Assembly: GCA_903928835.1 (NCBI GenBank)
Contig: CAIYSK010000161.1
Coordinates: forward strand, 1 to 7,378
DNA length: 7,378 bases
From: an uncultured cyanobacterium
GTDB taxonomy: Bacteria; Cyanobacteriota; Cyanobacteriia; PCC-6307; Cyanobiaceae
Reading direction: 5' to 3'
Below the pieces are notes generated by a model. That model was not told the DNA's origin and searched no databases. It saw nothing but the letters and a program-made list of their open reading frames with translations. Positions 1 through 6,095 of this stretch are shown here, in pieces. Position 1 is the first letter of the stretch, and each line of letters opens with the position of its first letter. The position numbers were made by a program, and so were the translations under genes.

Positions 1-1860
1 GGATCCAGGCCGCTGGTTGAGCAGACGGTTGCACTCGCGGGTGAGGGCCCGCAACAGGGCATCCCCTGCCAAGGCCGAACCGTCCAAGGCAGACCCGGCA
101 GCAGCCCGAGATGCAGTTCCTCCCTTGGCAAAGGCTTCGAGCGCCTCAGGGCGGGGCACCAGCAGCGCGGCGAGCTGCTTACGGTCCTGGCCCACCACCA
201 TCACCTGCTCCAGGAGAGGGCTGGCCCCCAGGGCCTCTTCCAAGGGCCCCGGCTCAATGTTTTCACCGCTGCTCAGCACGATCGTGTCCTTGGCCCGACC
301 CGTCAAAACCAAGGAGCCATCGGCGAGCAAATGGCCCAGGTCGCCGGTGTCGAACCAGCCTTCGCCATCGAGCACTTTGGCCGTTGCATCGGGCTGCCTG
401 AAGTAGCCCGCCATCACCTGGGGGCCCTTGACCAGCACCAAACCCTGCTGCCCCCACACCAGGGGCGCCCGGGTCCCAGGATCGACAATCCGCACGGCCG
501 TGCCCGGCAGGGGGTAGCCCGCACTGCCGCGCCGGTTGCGCCAGGGCCGGCGACAGGTGACCACCGGACTGGTTTCGGTGAGGCCGTAGCCCACCAGCAA
601 CTCAATCCCAATCGCCTCAAAAAAACCATCCACGTGCATGGCAAGGGCCCCGCCACCGCTGATGGCGGTGCGCAGCCTCCCGCCCACCAATTGCCGCCGC
701 AACATCGGCCAGATCAGCATTTCAGCCAGCTGGTGCAGGGGCCAGCGCAGCCCAGAGCGCACCGCGGCGCCGGCCCGCCCCCACCACGGCTCGTCCACCA
801 AGGTGAGATTGCAAGCCACACGCCGCTTGAGTCCGTAGACCCGGCTATTGGCCAAGGCGGCCCTGATCAGCTGTTGACGCTGGCCCGGCATCCCCTTGAG
901 GGCATCATCAAAACCAGAGAGCAGCGCCTCCCAGAGCCGCGGCACGCTGATCAAATAGTGGGGCCGCACCTTTTGCAAATCAGCGCGCAGCTGCTTGAGG
1001 TTGGTGTAGCTCTGGCGGCAGCCGCAGGCCAAGAGGAAATACTCCGCGGCCCGCTCATAGGCATGCCAAATCGGCAGCACGCTGAGCACCCGATCCCCAG
1101 GCCTCGGTGCCACCGCCACCCCCAAGGTGCGCACCTGGTGCAACAAATTGGCGTGGCTGAGCGGCACACCCTTGGGCTTACCCGTGGTGCCTGAGGTGTA
1201 CAGGATCGTCGCCAACCGGTGGGGATCGTCGCTGGGGGGCAGCAAGGGCCCGGCCTGCAGGCCTTGCTCGATCAGACCCTGCCAACTGAGACAGGGAACC
1301 CCAGCCAGCTCCGCTTGCGCTGCCTCCCCCTCCAGCACCACCACAAAACGCAGGGGCGAGTCCGGTCCCCATGGGCCACCCAACCCCCCGCCTGCCAGGG
1401 CGAGCTTGTCGAGCAGGGCCACCGACTCCACCACCAGGCCCACGGCGCCCGAGTCGCCCAGGATGTAGAGGAGCTCGTCTACGGGGGCACTGGCGCCCCG
1501 CACCGCATTGGCGGCGCCAGCACGCATCAGGCCTTGATCGGCCAGCAACCAGCGGGGTCCGTTTTCCGCAAACAGGGCCACCACATCGCCGGCCTTCACC
1601 CCAAGCTGGGCAAAGCCCAAGGCCGCCTGGCCGATCTGCTGGTGCAGCTGGCGAAAGCTCAAGATTTGGGGAGGCTTGGCGTGGGGAGCCTCCAGGGCCG
1701 GGGCATCGCCATAGGCCTGGGCCAAGGCAGGCCAAAGCTGCTCCAAACCGCTGAGGTGGCCCCATTCGGTGCGCTGCCCCAAGGCCCGTCGATCGCGCCG
1801 ACTCGCCCGCCAATGGATCTCGGCGCGCCTGGGGGCCTTGGGTAGGAGGGGAGCAGTCAC
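1..1860 (-). CDS. aas: Long-chain acyl-ACP/acyl-CoA synthetase (AMP-forming), C-terminus cut by window edge
   Basis: Activates free fatty acids through an acyl-adenylate; in cyanobacteria this single enzyme is known to recycle free fatty acids to acyl-ACP. Translating the minus strand from GTG 1860 gives 620 open codons running off the left edge. Visible ANL-superfamily motifs are the P-loop YTSGTTGKPKG (residues 221-231), LPIWHAYERAAEYF (262-275), SVPRLWE (305-311), YGLTETSP (425-432), WFDTGDLG (502-509) and GRAKDTIVLSSGENIEP (521-537). The end reached, near NQRPGS, lies close to the family C-terminus, so probably only about 30-40 residues are lost, including the expected late catalytic lysine. 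An Ala/Gly/Ser-rich stretch (about 577-601) looks like a lineage-specific linker. The start is uncertain: no Shine-Dalgarno precedes GTG 1860, and an in-frame GTG at 1899 overlaps the lipB stop region. The gene lies 32 bases after lipB, so co-transcription is likely. The family is certain; ACP rather than CoA as acceptor is inferred from the cyanobacterial context. Confidence 0.93.
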   Translation of the reverse strand, partial: MTAPLLPKAPRRAEIHWRASRRDRRALGQRTEWGHLSGLEQLWPALAQAYGDAPALEAPHAKPPQILSFRQLHQQIGQAALGFAQLGVKAGDVVALFAENGPRWLLADQGLMRAGAANAVRGASAPVDELLYILGDSGAVGLVVESVALLDKLALAGGGLGGPWGPDSPLRFVVVLEGEAAQAELAGVPCLSWQGLIEQGLQAGPLLPPSDDPHRLATILYTSGTTGKPKGVPLSHANLLHQVRTLGVAVAPRPGDRVLSVLPIWHAYERAAEYFLLACGCRQSYTNLKQLRADLQKVRPHYLISVPRLWEALLSGFDDALKGMPGQRQQLIRAALANSRVYGLKRRVACNLTLVDEPWWGRAGAAVRSGLRWPLHQLAEMLIWPMLRRQLVGGRLRTAISGGGALAMHVDGFFEAIGIELLVGYGLTETSPVVTCRRPWRNRRGSAGYPLPGTAVRIVDPGTRAPLVWGQQGLVLVKGPQVMAGYFRQPDATAKVLDGEGWFDTGDLGHLLADGSLVLTGRAKDTIVLSSGENIEPGPLEEALGASPLLEQVMVVGQDRKQLAALLVPRPEALEAFAKGGTASRAAAGSALDGSALAGDALLRALTRECNRLLNQRPGS

Positions 1861-1892
1861 AGGGGAACCGGCAACCTTGTGGTTGAGCAGGC

Positions 1893-2573
1893 TTACCACC
1901 CCTGGAGGGTTTCGTGGGGCTGCGGGGGCCGCAAAGCCAGATCAAATTGACGCGCAAAGGCCTCGATCAACAGGGGCCGCACCAGAGCGCAGCTGAGCTC
2001 AGGCCGCCAATCGACCAGGCGCCCCACCGGGCGATCGGCGATGCCACAGGGCACCACCTGGGAAAACCCCTCGAGGGCGCACGACACATTCAGCGCCAAG
2101 CCGTGTTGGCTGATCCAGCGCTTGGCGCCTACGCCAAGCGCTGCCACTTTCTTGCCCTCGAGCCAGACGCCAGTCAGGCCCTCAAGCCGGCCAGCGGCCA
2201 AGCCCAAACCAGCCAGCAGATCAATCACCACCTGTTCGAGGGCGCGTAGATAGAGGTGCAGATCGGCCCCATGGCGCTCCAGGTTGAGCACCGGATACAG
2301 CACCAATTGGCCCGGCAGATGGTGGGTCACCTCGCCGCCGCGATCAATCCGGTGCACGGGCCAAGGCGGATCGGCCGGATCAAAGCGCAGAAAGCCAGGA
2401 TCTGAGCCGCGGCCCAGGGTAAAGCAGGGCTCGTGTTCCAGCAGCATCAAGGCATCCGGCCCGCTGGGATCCCGGAGCAGGCGTTGCTGGAGTTGGCGCT
2501 GGGCCTGCCAAGCCCGTTCAAAGGCCAGGGCCGTCGCCGTTTCAAAAAGGATTGCGTCGAGACGTTGGCGCAT
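1893..2573 (-). CDS. lipB: Octanoyl-[acyl-carrier-protein]:protein N-octanoyltransferase (lipoate biosynthesis)
   Basis: LipB moves the octanoyl group from octanoyl-ACP onto the lipoyl-domain lysine of enzymes such as pyruvate dehydrogenase E2 and glycine cleavage H protein; LipA then inserts sulfur. Counting from ATG 2573 (226 aa), the family signature [15 protein letters not shown] lies near residues 76-90, [10 protein letters not shown] near 140-149 with the expected catalytic lysine at about 142, SQHGLALNV near 155-163, and the expected catalytic cysteine in PCG at about 176. The length is normal for the family. An in-frame TTG sits directly before the ATG (2574-2576); ATG is preferred, and an AGGAA ribosome-binding sequence (2583-2587) lies 9 bases upstream of it. 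It is the first gene of a leftward pair with the acyl-ACP synthetase and is divergent from hpf. Confidence 0.96.
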   Translation of the reverse strand: MRQRLDAILFETATALAFERAWQAQRQLQQRLLRDPSGPDALMLLEHEPCFTLGRGSDPGFLRFDPADPPWPVHRIDRGGEVTHHLPGQLVLYPVLNLERHGADLHLYLRALEQVVIDLLAGLGLAAGRLEGLTGVWLEGKKVAALGVGAKRWISQHGLALNVSCALEGFSQVVPCGIADRPVGRLVDWRPELSCALVRPLLIEAFARQFDLALRPPQPHETLQGW

Positions 2574-2582
2574 CAAAAGACG

Positions 2583-2587
2583 TTCCT
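2583..2587 (-). promoter_or_regulatory. Shine-Dalgarno of lipB
   Basis: The minus strand reads AGGAA here, 9 bases before ATG 2573 and 6 bases before the alternative TTG 2576. It is one of only two clear ribosome-binding sites in the window and supports placing the lipB start at 2573-2576. Confidence 0.6.
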
Positions 2588-2608
2588 AGCCTTGGTCCGC
2601 CAGAGAAC

Positions 2609-2614
2609 AGGAGG
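2609..2614 (+). promoter_or_regulatory. Shine-Dalgarno of hpf/lrtA
   Basis: A perfect AGGAGG lies 13 bases before ATG 2628. The spacing is a little long, but this is the strongest ribosome-binding site in the window. It decides the start against an upstream in-frame ATG at 2433, which would put about 65 unrelated residues antisense to lipB in front of the conserved domain. Confidence 0.65.
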
Positions 2615-2627
2615 CGTCTGCCATCTG

Positions 2628-3218
2628 ATGAAACTGTTAATCCACGGCCGCAATCTTGACGTCACCCCAGCCATCCGGGAGTACACGGAAACCAAACTGA
2701 CCCGCGCCATCAACCATTTCGACGGGATGGTTAAGGAAGCCGATGTGCACCTCTCGGTCGCCCGCAACCCCCGGGTACCCCAGCAGACGGTGGAGGTGAC
2801 GGTCTTTGCCAATGGCACCGTTATTCGAGCCCAGGAACATAGCGACAATCTCTACGCCAGCATTGATCTGGCCGCCAGCAAACTCAGCCGTCAACTGCAG
2901 CGTTACCACGACAGGATTACGGACCACCACCACAGCCCAGGGCACCGAGCCTCCCTGACTCCAGCCACTGAAGCGGTGGTCGACGAGCAGCCGGTGGGAG
3001 CATCCCTCATCGCGGGCAAAGAGCCCGCGCTGCCCAGCCGGGGCGTCCGTCGCAAATACTTTGATATGCCTGCCATGGAGCTGGATCAAGCCCTGCACCA
3101 GCTCGAGCTGATTGACCACGATTTCTATGTGTTCCGCGATGCGGCCAGTGGTCAAATCCATGTGGCCTATCGCCGCAACCATGGGGGGTTTGGGGTGATT
3201 CAGTCGAAGCAACCTTGA
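2628..3218 (+). CDS. hpf: Ribosome hibernation promoting factor, long form (LrtA/HPF)
   Basis: Long-form HPF binds the decoding region of the 30S subunit and dimerises ribosomes into inactive 100S particles; the cyanobacterial member is the light-repressed LrtA. The protein is 196 aa. The N-terminal S30AE domain (about 1-98) starts MKLLIHGRNLDVTPAIREY and continues with VHLSVARNP and the SKLSRQLQRYHDRI helix. A variable linker (about 99-140) follows, then the C-terminal dimerisation domain from RRKYFDMPAMELDQAL (141-156) through HDFYVFRDAASGQIHVAYRR to GGFGVIQ (186-192). Both domains are complete, which identifies the long form. The start at ATG 2628 is chosen because the conserved domain begins there and AGGAGG precedes it. 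It leads the five-gene plus-strand run, and its stop overlaps the deoC start. Dark or stress induction is known for the family; nothing in the sequence proves it here. Confidence 0.95.
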   Translation: MKLLIHGRNLDVTPAIREYTETKLTRAINHFDGMVKEADVHLSVARNPRVPQQTVEVTVFANGTVIRAQEHSDNLYASIDLAASKLSRQLQRYHDRITDHHHSPGHRASLTPATEAVVDEQPVGASLIAGKEPALPSRGVRRKYFDMPAMELDQALHQLELIDHDFYVFRDAASGQIHVAYRRNHGGFGVIQSKQP

Positions 3219-3889
3219 AACGGGACCGTCCCGACCTCGCCCCCTTGATCGACCATGCCCTGCTCGATCCCCACCAGGGCCACGAGGCGATCGCCCGGTG
3301 CTGCGATGAGGCCCGCCACTTTGGCTTTGCCGGAGTGTGCGTGGCCTCCCGCTGGGTGGAGTTGGCCCGCGAGAAACTGCCCCTTTCCGGCAGCGGCAAA
3401 GGCCAAAGCCCAAAACTGATCGCCGTGGTGGGCTTTCCCTTTGGCGCGATCCCCCCGCGGATCAAGCAAGCGGAAGCGGAAGCCGCCCTCGAGGCCGGTG
3501 CCGACGAACTCGATGTGGTGCCCGATTTCGGCGCCCTCGCCGATGGCAACACCACAGCGGTACTGGATGAACTCGCCGCCATCTGCGAATTGGACCGGCC
3601 GGTGAAAGTGATCCTGGAAGCCGGACGCCTCGATGCCGAGGCCCTCGCCCTGTTGGTGGAGATCAGCATTGATGCCGGGGTGCGCTATCTCAAAAGCGGC
3701 AGCGGCTTTGGCCCACCGGTCACGGTGGCGCAGGTGCAAACCCTGCGGGACCTGGCCCGGGGCCGGGCAGCCGTGAAGGCCTCCGGAGGCATCGCCAGCC
3801 TCGAGCACGCCCTCGACCTGGTGGAAGCGGGCGCCAGCCGACTGGGCACAAGCCGGGGAGTTGCCCTCATGCAGGCCCTGCGTGCCTGA
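3215..3889 (+). CDS. deoC: Deoxyribose-phosphate aldolase
   Basis: A class I aldolase that cleaves 2-deoxyribose 5-phosphate to acetaldehyde and glyceraldehyde 3-phosphate in deoxynucleoside salvage. The protein is 224 aa, full family length, and forms a TIM barrel. Key features are LIDHALLDP (11-19), VVGFPFGA (71-78), GADELDVVPDFG (95-106, Asp100 matching the proton-relay Asp), the expected Schiff-base lysine Lys160 in YLKSGSGFG, and the second active-site lysine Lys188 in VKASGGI. The better-studied enzymes carry KTSTG around the Schiff-base lysine; here it reads KSGSG. The start is TTG 3215, sharing TTGA with the hpf stop, with no better start nearby; the conserved core begins only about 10 residues later, and coupling to hpf translation is likely. 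recO follows after 8 bases. Confidence 0.94.
   Translation: MKRDRPDLAPLIDHALLDPHQGHEAIARCCDEARHFGFAGVCVASRWVELAREKLPLSGSGKGQSPKLIAVVGFPFGAIPPRIKQAEAEAALEAGADELDVVPDFGALADGNTTAVLDELAAICELDRPVKVILEAGRLDAEALALLVEISIDAGVRYLKSGSGFGPPVTVAQVQTLRDLARGRAAVKASGGIASLEHALDLVEAGASRLGTSRGVALMQALRA
3286..3295. repeat. HIP1-type palindrome GGCGATCGCC
   Basis: This is an exact copy of the highly iterated palindrome (core GCGATCGC) that is over-represented in many cyanobacterial genomes. It sits inside the deoC coding region. It supports a cyanobacterial origin; one of two copies seen in the window. Confidence 0.7.
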
Positions 3890-3897
3890 GCCAAACC

Positions 3898-4680
3898 GTG
3901 GCTGAGCAGAGCGTGGAGGGGCTGGCCCTCAGCAGCAAGCCCCTGGGGGAAAACGACCGCCTCCTCACCCTGCTGACGGATCAGGAAGGGCTGTTGAGGC
4001 TTGCCGTACCCGGAGCTCGCAGGCCCAAAAGCAGCCTGGCTGGAGCGGTGCCCCTGGCCCATCTCAGGCTGCAGGTGGGCGGGGGCAGCGGCCTGCAGCG
4101 GGTGCGCCAACTCAAAACACTGCACAACTACAGCCAGCTGGGCCAACGGCTCGAGACCCTCTCCGCTGCCCAGGCCCTGGCCGAACTTTCTCTGGCGCTG
4201 GTTCCCACGGGAACCCCCGTGCCTGGAATCCTTAGCGATGGGCTGATGCAGCTCGGCCGGCTCGAGGAGCTGGTCCGCGGGCACGGCCCCAACCTCGAAG
4301 CCCTGGCGATCGCCGTGCAGGGTTCCATCCACCTCCTGGCCCTGGGTGGTTATGCCTTGCCCATGGCCCAATGCAGCCGCACCGGGGAGCCCTTGGATCC
4401 CCCCATTGGCGATTGGGATTGGCGCTGCAGCCTGGTGCCCAGCGAAGGCCTGGCCATTGGGGCCATCGCCGGGGCCAGGGTGGTGCTGAACGCCTCCGAG
4501 TTGGCCCTGCTGCAACGGCTACTGCGGCCCGCCCTGCCGCGCAAACGGGACGGGGAACTGATGGGGCCCGAAGCGGTTTGGCTGCACCTGCTCGATCTGG
4601 TGGAGAGCTGGTGCAGCGAGCATGTGGGGCGCCGCCCCAGGGCCTTCAAGCTGCTTCGCATGGGCTTTGGACCATCATGA
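3898..4680 (+). CDS. recO: DNA repair protein RecO
   Basis: RecO works in the RecFOR pathway, helping to load RecA onto SSB-coated single-stranded DNA and annealing strands. The 260-aa protein starts at GTG 3898. The N-terminal OB-fold begins VEGLALSSKPLGENDRLLTL (6-25), followed by RLAVPGARRPKS (34-45) and LAHLRLQV. The C-terminal helical part includes the ALAELSLAL segment (93-101) and ends RRPRAFKLLRMGF. Many RecO proteins have a four-cysteine zinc site in the C-terminal half; here only Cys159 and Cys177 remain in that region, so zinc binding is probably lost. The start fits the usual start of family members at the OB-fold. There is no Shine-Dalgarno, and the gene sits 8 bases after deoC, consistent with translation linked to the upstream gene. 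Its stop overlaps the transporter start (ATGA). Confidence 0.93.
   Translation: MAEQSVEGLALSSKPLGENDRLLTLLTDQEGLLRLAVPGARRPKSSLAGAVPLAHLRLQVGGGSGLQRVRQLKTLHNYSQLGQRLETLSAAQALAELSLALVPTGTPVPGILSDGLMQLGRLEELVRGHGPNLEALAIAVQGSIHLLALGGYALPMAQCSRTGEPLDPPIGDWDWRCSLVPSEGLAIGAIAGARVVLNASELALLQRLLRPALPRKRDGELMGPEAVWLHLLDLVESWCSEHVGRRPRAFKLLRMGFGPS
4305..4314. repeat. HIP1-type palindrome GGCGATCGCC
   Basis: Second exact copy of the extended HIP1 palindrome, inside recO, where it encodes part of an Ala-Ile-Ala stretch. Two copies in 7.4 kb is more than I would expect by chance even in GC-rich DNA, but the number is small. Confidence 0.7.
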
Positions 4681-6068
4681 CGGACCAGAACCGAAGACAA
4701 GCCAGCTTGAGCGGCCATCAAGCCCCCAAAGGAACCAGCCCAGGAGCCGGCACCGGATTACTGGGCGTTCTCGCCCTGCCGGAATTCCGGAAGCTGTGGC
4801 TTGGCCAGCTTTTTAGCCAGCTGGCCGACAAGTTCTACATCGTGTTCATGGTGTTTTTGATCGCCCAGTACTGGGTGACCACCACACCACCCAGTGAGGG
4901 GGCCATCGCCGAAGCCGCCGGGGCCTTCAACCTGAATGTGGCTAGCCGCGCCCAGCTGATCACCCTGCTGGCCACGGGCATCTATGTGGCCAACACCATC
5001 CCCGCCATGGTGTTGGGCCTGGTTGCGGGGGTTTGGGCCGACCGCTGGCCCAAGCGGGAGGTGATGGTGACCTCCAACGCCCTAAGGGCCGGCCTGGCCC
5101 TGCTGATTCCCCTGTGTTTGATCGATGGGCCCCACTGGCTGGGCCTGAGCTGGGGCTACTGGGCTCTGCTGCTGATCACCTTCTGCGAATCGGTGCTCAC
5201 CCAGTTTTTTGCTCCCGCCGAGCAGGCCGCGATCCCGATGCTGGTGCCCCAACCCCAGTTGCTCGCCGCCAACTCGCTCTATCAAGCCACCAGCATGGGG
5301 GCCACGATCGTGGGCTTTGCCCTCGGGGATCCGATCCTGCGGCTGCTGCAAGGGCTGCTGGCCCCCATTGGCATCAACGACGGCGAATTTGTCTTGCTGC
5401 CGATTTGCTATGGGATTGCAGCCCTCTCGATTGGCCAAATCCGGGTCAACGAGCCCCTCCGCCAGCCAGCTGGCACCAGCGTCTGGGGCGAAATTGGCGA
5501 TGGCCTCCAGGTGCTGAAAGAGCGCAGCAGTGTGCGCAGCGCCATGATCCAGCTGGTGCTGCTCTACAGCCTGCTCGCCGCGCTGTATGTGCTGGCCATC
5601 AGCCTGGCTTCGGCAATCAAGGTGCTCGGCCCCACCCAATTCGGGATCCTGCTGGCCATGAGTGGGGTGGGCCTGGCCGTTGGGGCCCTTGGGGTTGCCC
5701 AATGGGGCCATGGCCTGCGCCGCGGCACCCTGGCCTCCACAGGCCTGGGCACGATTGCCTTTTGCCTGCTGCTGCTGGGCCAATTCCGCGGCCAGCTGGG
5801 CATCACCCTCGGCCTCTGCGCGGTCCTGGGGATCGGAGCGGCGCTCTTGGCGATCCCCGCCCAAACCACCATCCAGGAAGACACACCAGAATCCCTGCGA
5901 GGCAAGGTTTTCGGCCTCCAAAACAATCTGATCAACATTGCCCTCAGCCTGCCCTTGGTGCTGGCTGGCACGGTGGTGAGTTGGTATGGATTACTGCCGG
6001 TGCTGTGGGTCCTGGCGGCGATCACCCTGGTGGCAGCCCTCTTTGAGCGGCCCTGGCGACGCTGTTAG
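4677..6068 (+). CDS. Major facilitator superfamily transporter, exporter-like (substrate unknown)
   Basis: A 463-aa inner-membrane protein with roughly 10-12 hydrophobic segments, for example near 53-67, 93-118, 137-148, 160-177, 205-229, 238-252, 288-312, 321-340, 352-369, 374-396, 418-432 and 437-455. The loop GVWADRWPKR (118-127) is the MFS motif A between the second and third helices. FFAPAEQAAIPMLVP (177-191) and PESLRGKVFGLQNN (404-417) resemble the EntS/LplT-like MFS exporters. A hydrophilic N-terminal tail of about 35 residues precedes the first helix. The start is ATG 4677, overlapping the recO stop as ATGA; the frame stays open upstream through recO, but that part has no transporter character. 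No Shine-Dalgarno is seen, so coupling to recO is likely. The substrate cannot be read from sequence; the glycosyltransferase next door makes a glycolipid, lipid or small glycoside one possibility. Confidence 0.9.
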   Translation: MTDQNRRQASLSGHQAPKGTSPGAGTGLLGVLALPEFRKLWLGQLFSQLADKFYIVFMVFLIAQYWVTTTPPSEGAIAEAAGAFNLNVASRAQLITLLATGIYVANTIPAMVLGLVAGVWADRWPKREVMVTSNALRAGLALLIPLCLIDGPHWLGLSWGYWALLLITFCESVLTQFFAPAEQAAIPMLVPQPQLLAANSLYQATSMGATIVGFALGDPILRLLQGLLAPIGINDGEFVLLPICYGIAALSIGQIRVNEPLRQPAGTSVWGEIGDGLQVLKERSSVRSAMIQLVLLYSLLAALYVLAISLASAIKVLGPTQFGILLAMSGVGLAVGALGVAQWGHGLRRGTLASTGLGTIAFCLLLLGQFRGQLGITLGLCAVLGIGAALLAIPAQTTIQEDTPESLRGKVFGLQNNLINIALSLPLVLAGTVVSWYGLLPVLWVLAAITLVAALFERPWRRC

Positions 6069-6095
6069 CGTGAACCTCCGGATGCTGCAGCCCTG

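Larger units (their letters stand above)
2574..2627. promoter_or_regulatory. Divergent lipB/hpf intergenic spacer, presumed to carry both 5' control regions
   Basis: Only 54 bases separate the two divergent start codons. Each strand has a ribosome-binding site here, but I see no convincing -10/-35 pair for either direction. A GACGTT hexamer is present at 2561-2566 and again at 2579-2584, which may be chance. Because the space is so short, the hpf promoter or leader probably lies partly inside the 5' end of lipB, and the lipB promoter may reach into hpf. Confidence 0.5.

Noticed and set aside
1..6. The window begins exactly with GGATCC (BamHI site), as if it were a cloned fragment end.
   Set aside because: Several other GGATCC sites occur inside the window (near 2464, 4395, 5326 and 5643) and the right end has none. 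It is more likely chance in GC-rich DNA.
331..1194. A 287-codon plus-strand open frame with His/Gln/Pro-rich composition.
   Set aside because: It is the antisense shadow of the synthetase gene, which has full motif support on the other strand. The composition is typical of reading GC-rich codons backwards.
1872..1885. A short CAACC...GGTTG hairpin in the lipB-synthetase gap, considered as a terminator or processing site.
   Set aside because: The stem is only 5 bp, with no T-tract, and such hairpins are expected by chance.
1178..1957. A 259-codon minus-strand frame starting inside the lipB 3' end.
   Set aside because: It is a different frame of the same strand as the synthetase, Gly/Arg/Pro-rich with no recognisable domain; the true frame carries all the ANL motifs.
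2561..2584. Direct repeat GACGTT (2561-2566 and 2579-2584) near the divergent start codons, considered as an operator.
   Set aside because: A 6-base repeat is too short to support a binding site without conservation data, and one copy lies in lipB coding sequence.
2433..2627. N-terminal extension of hpf from ATG 2433.
   Set aside because: It would be antisense to lipB, lacks family similarity, and the conserved S30AE domain starts at ATG 2628 just after an AGGAGG.
4371..4676. N-terminal extension of the MFS protein through recO.
   Set aside because: The 102 residues are Arg/Gly/Ala-rich shadow sequence of recO with no membrane character; ATG 4677 in an ATGA overlap is the natural start.
5033..6046. 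A 337-codon plus-strand frame inside the MFS gene.
   Set aside because: It is Pro/Arg/His-rich with no domain, out of frame with the twelve-helix protein; a shadow.
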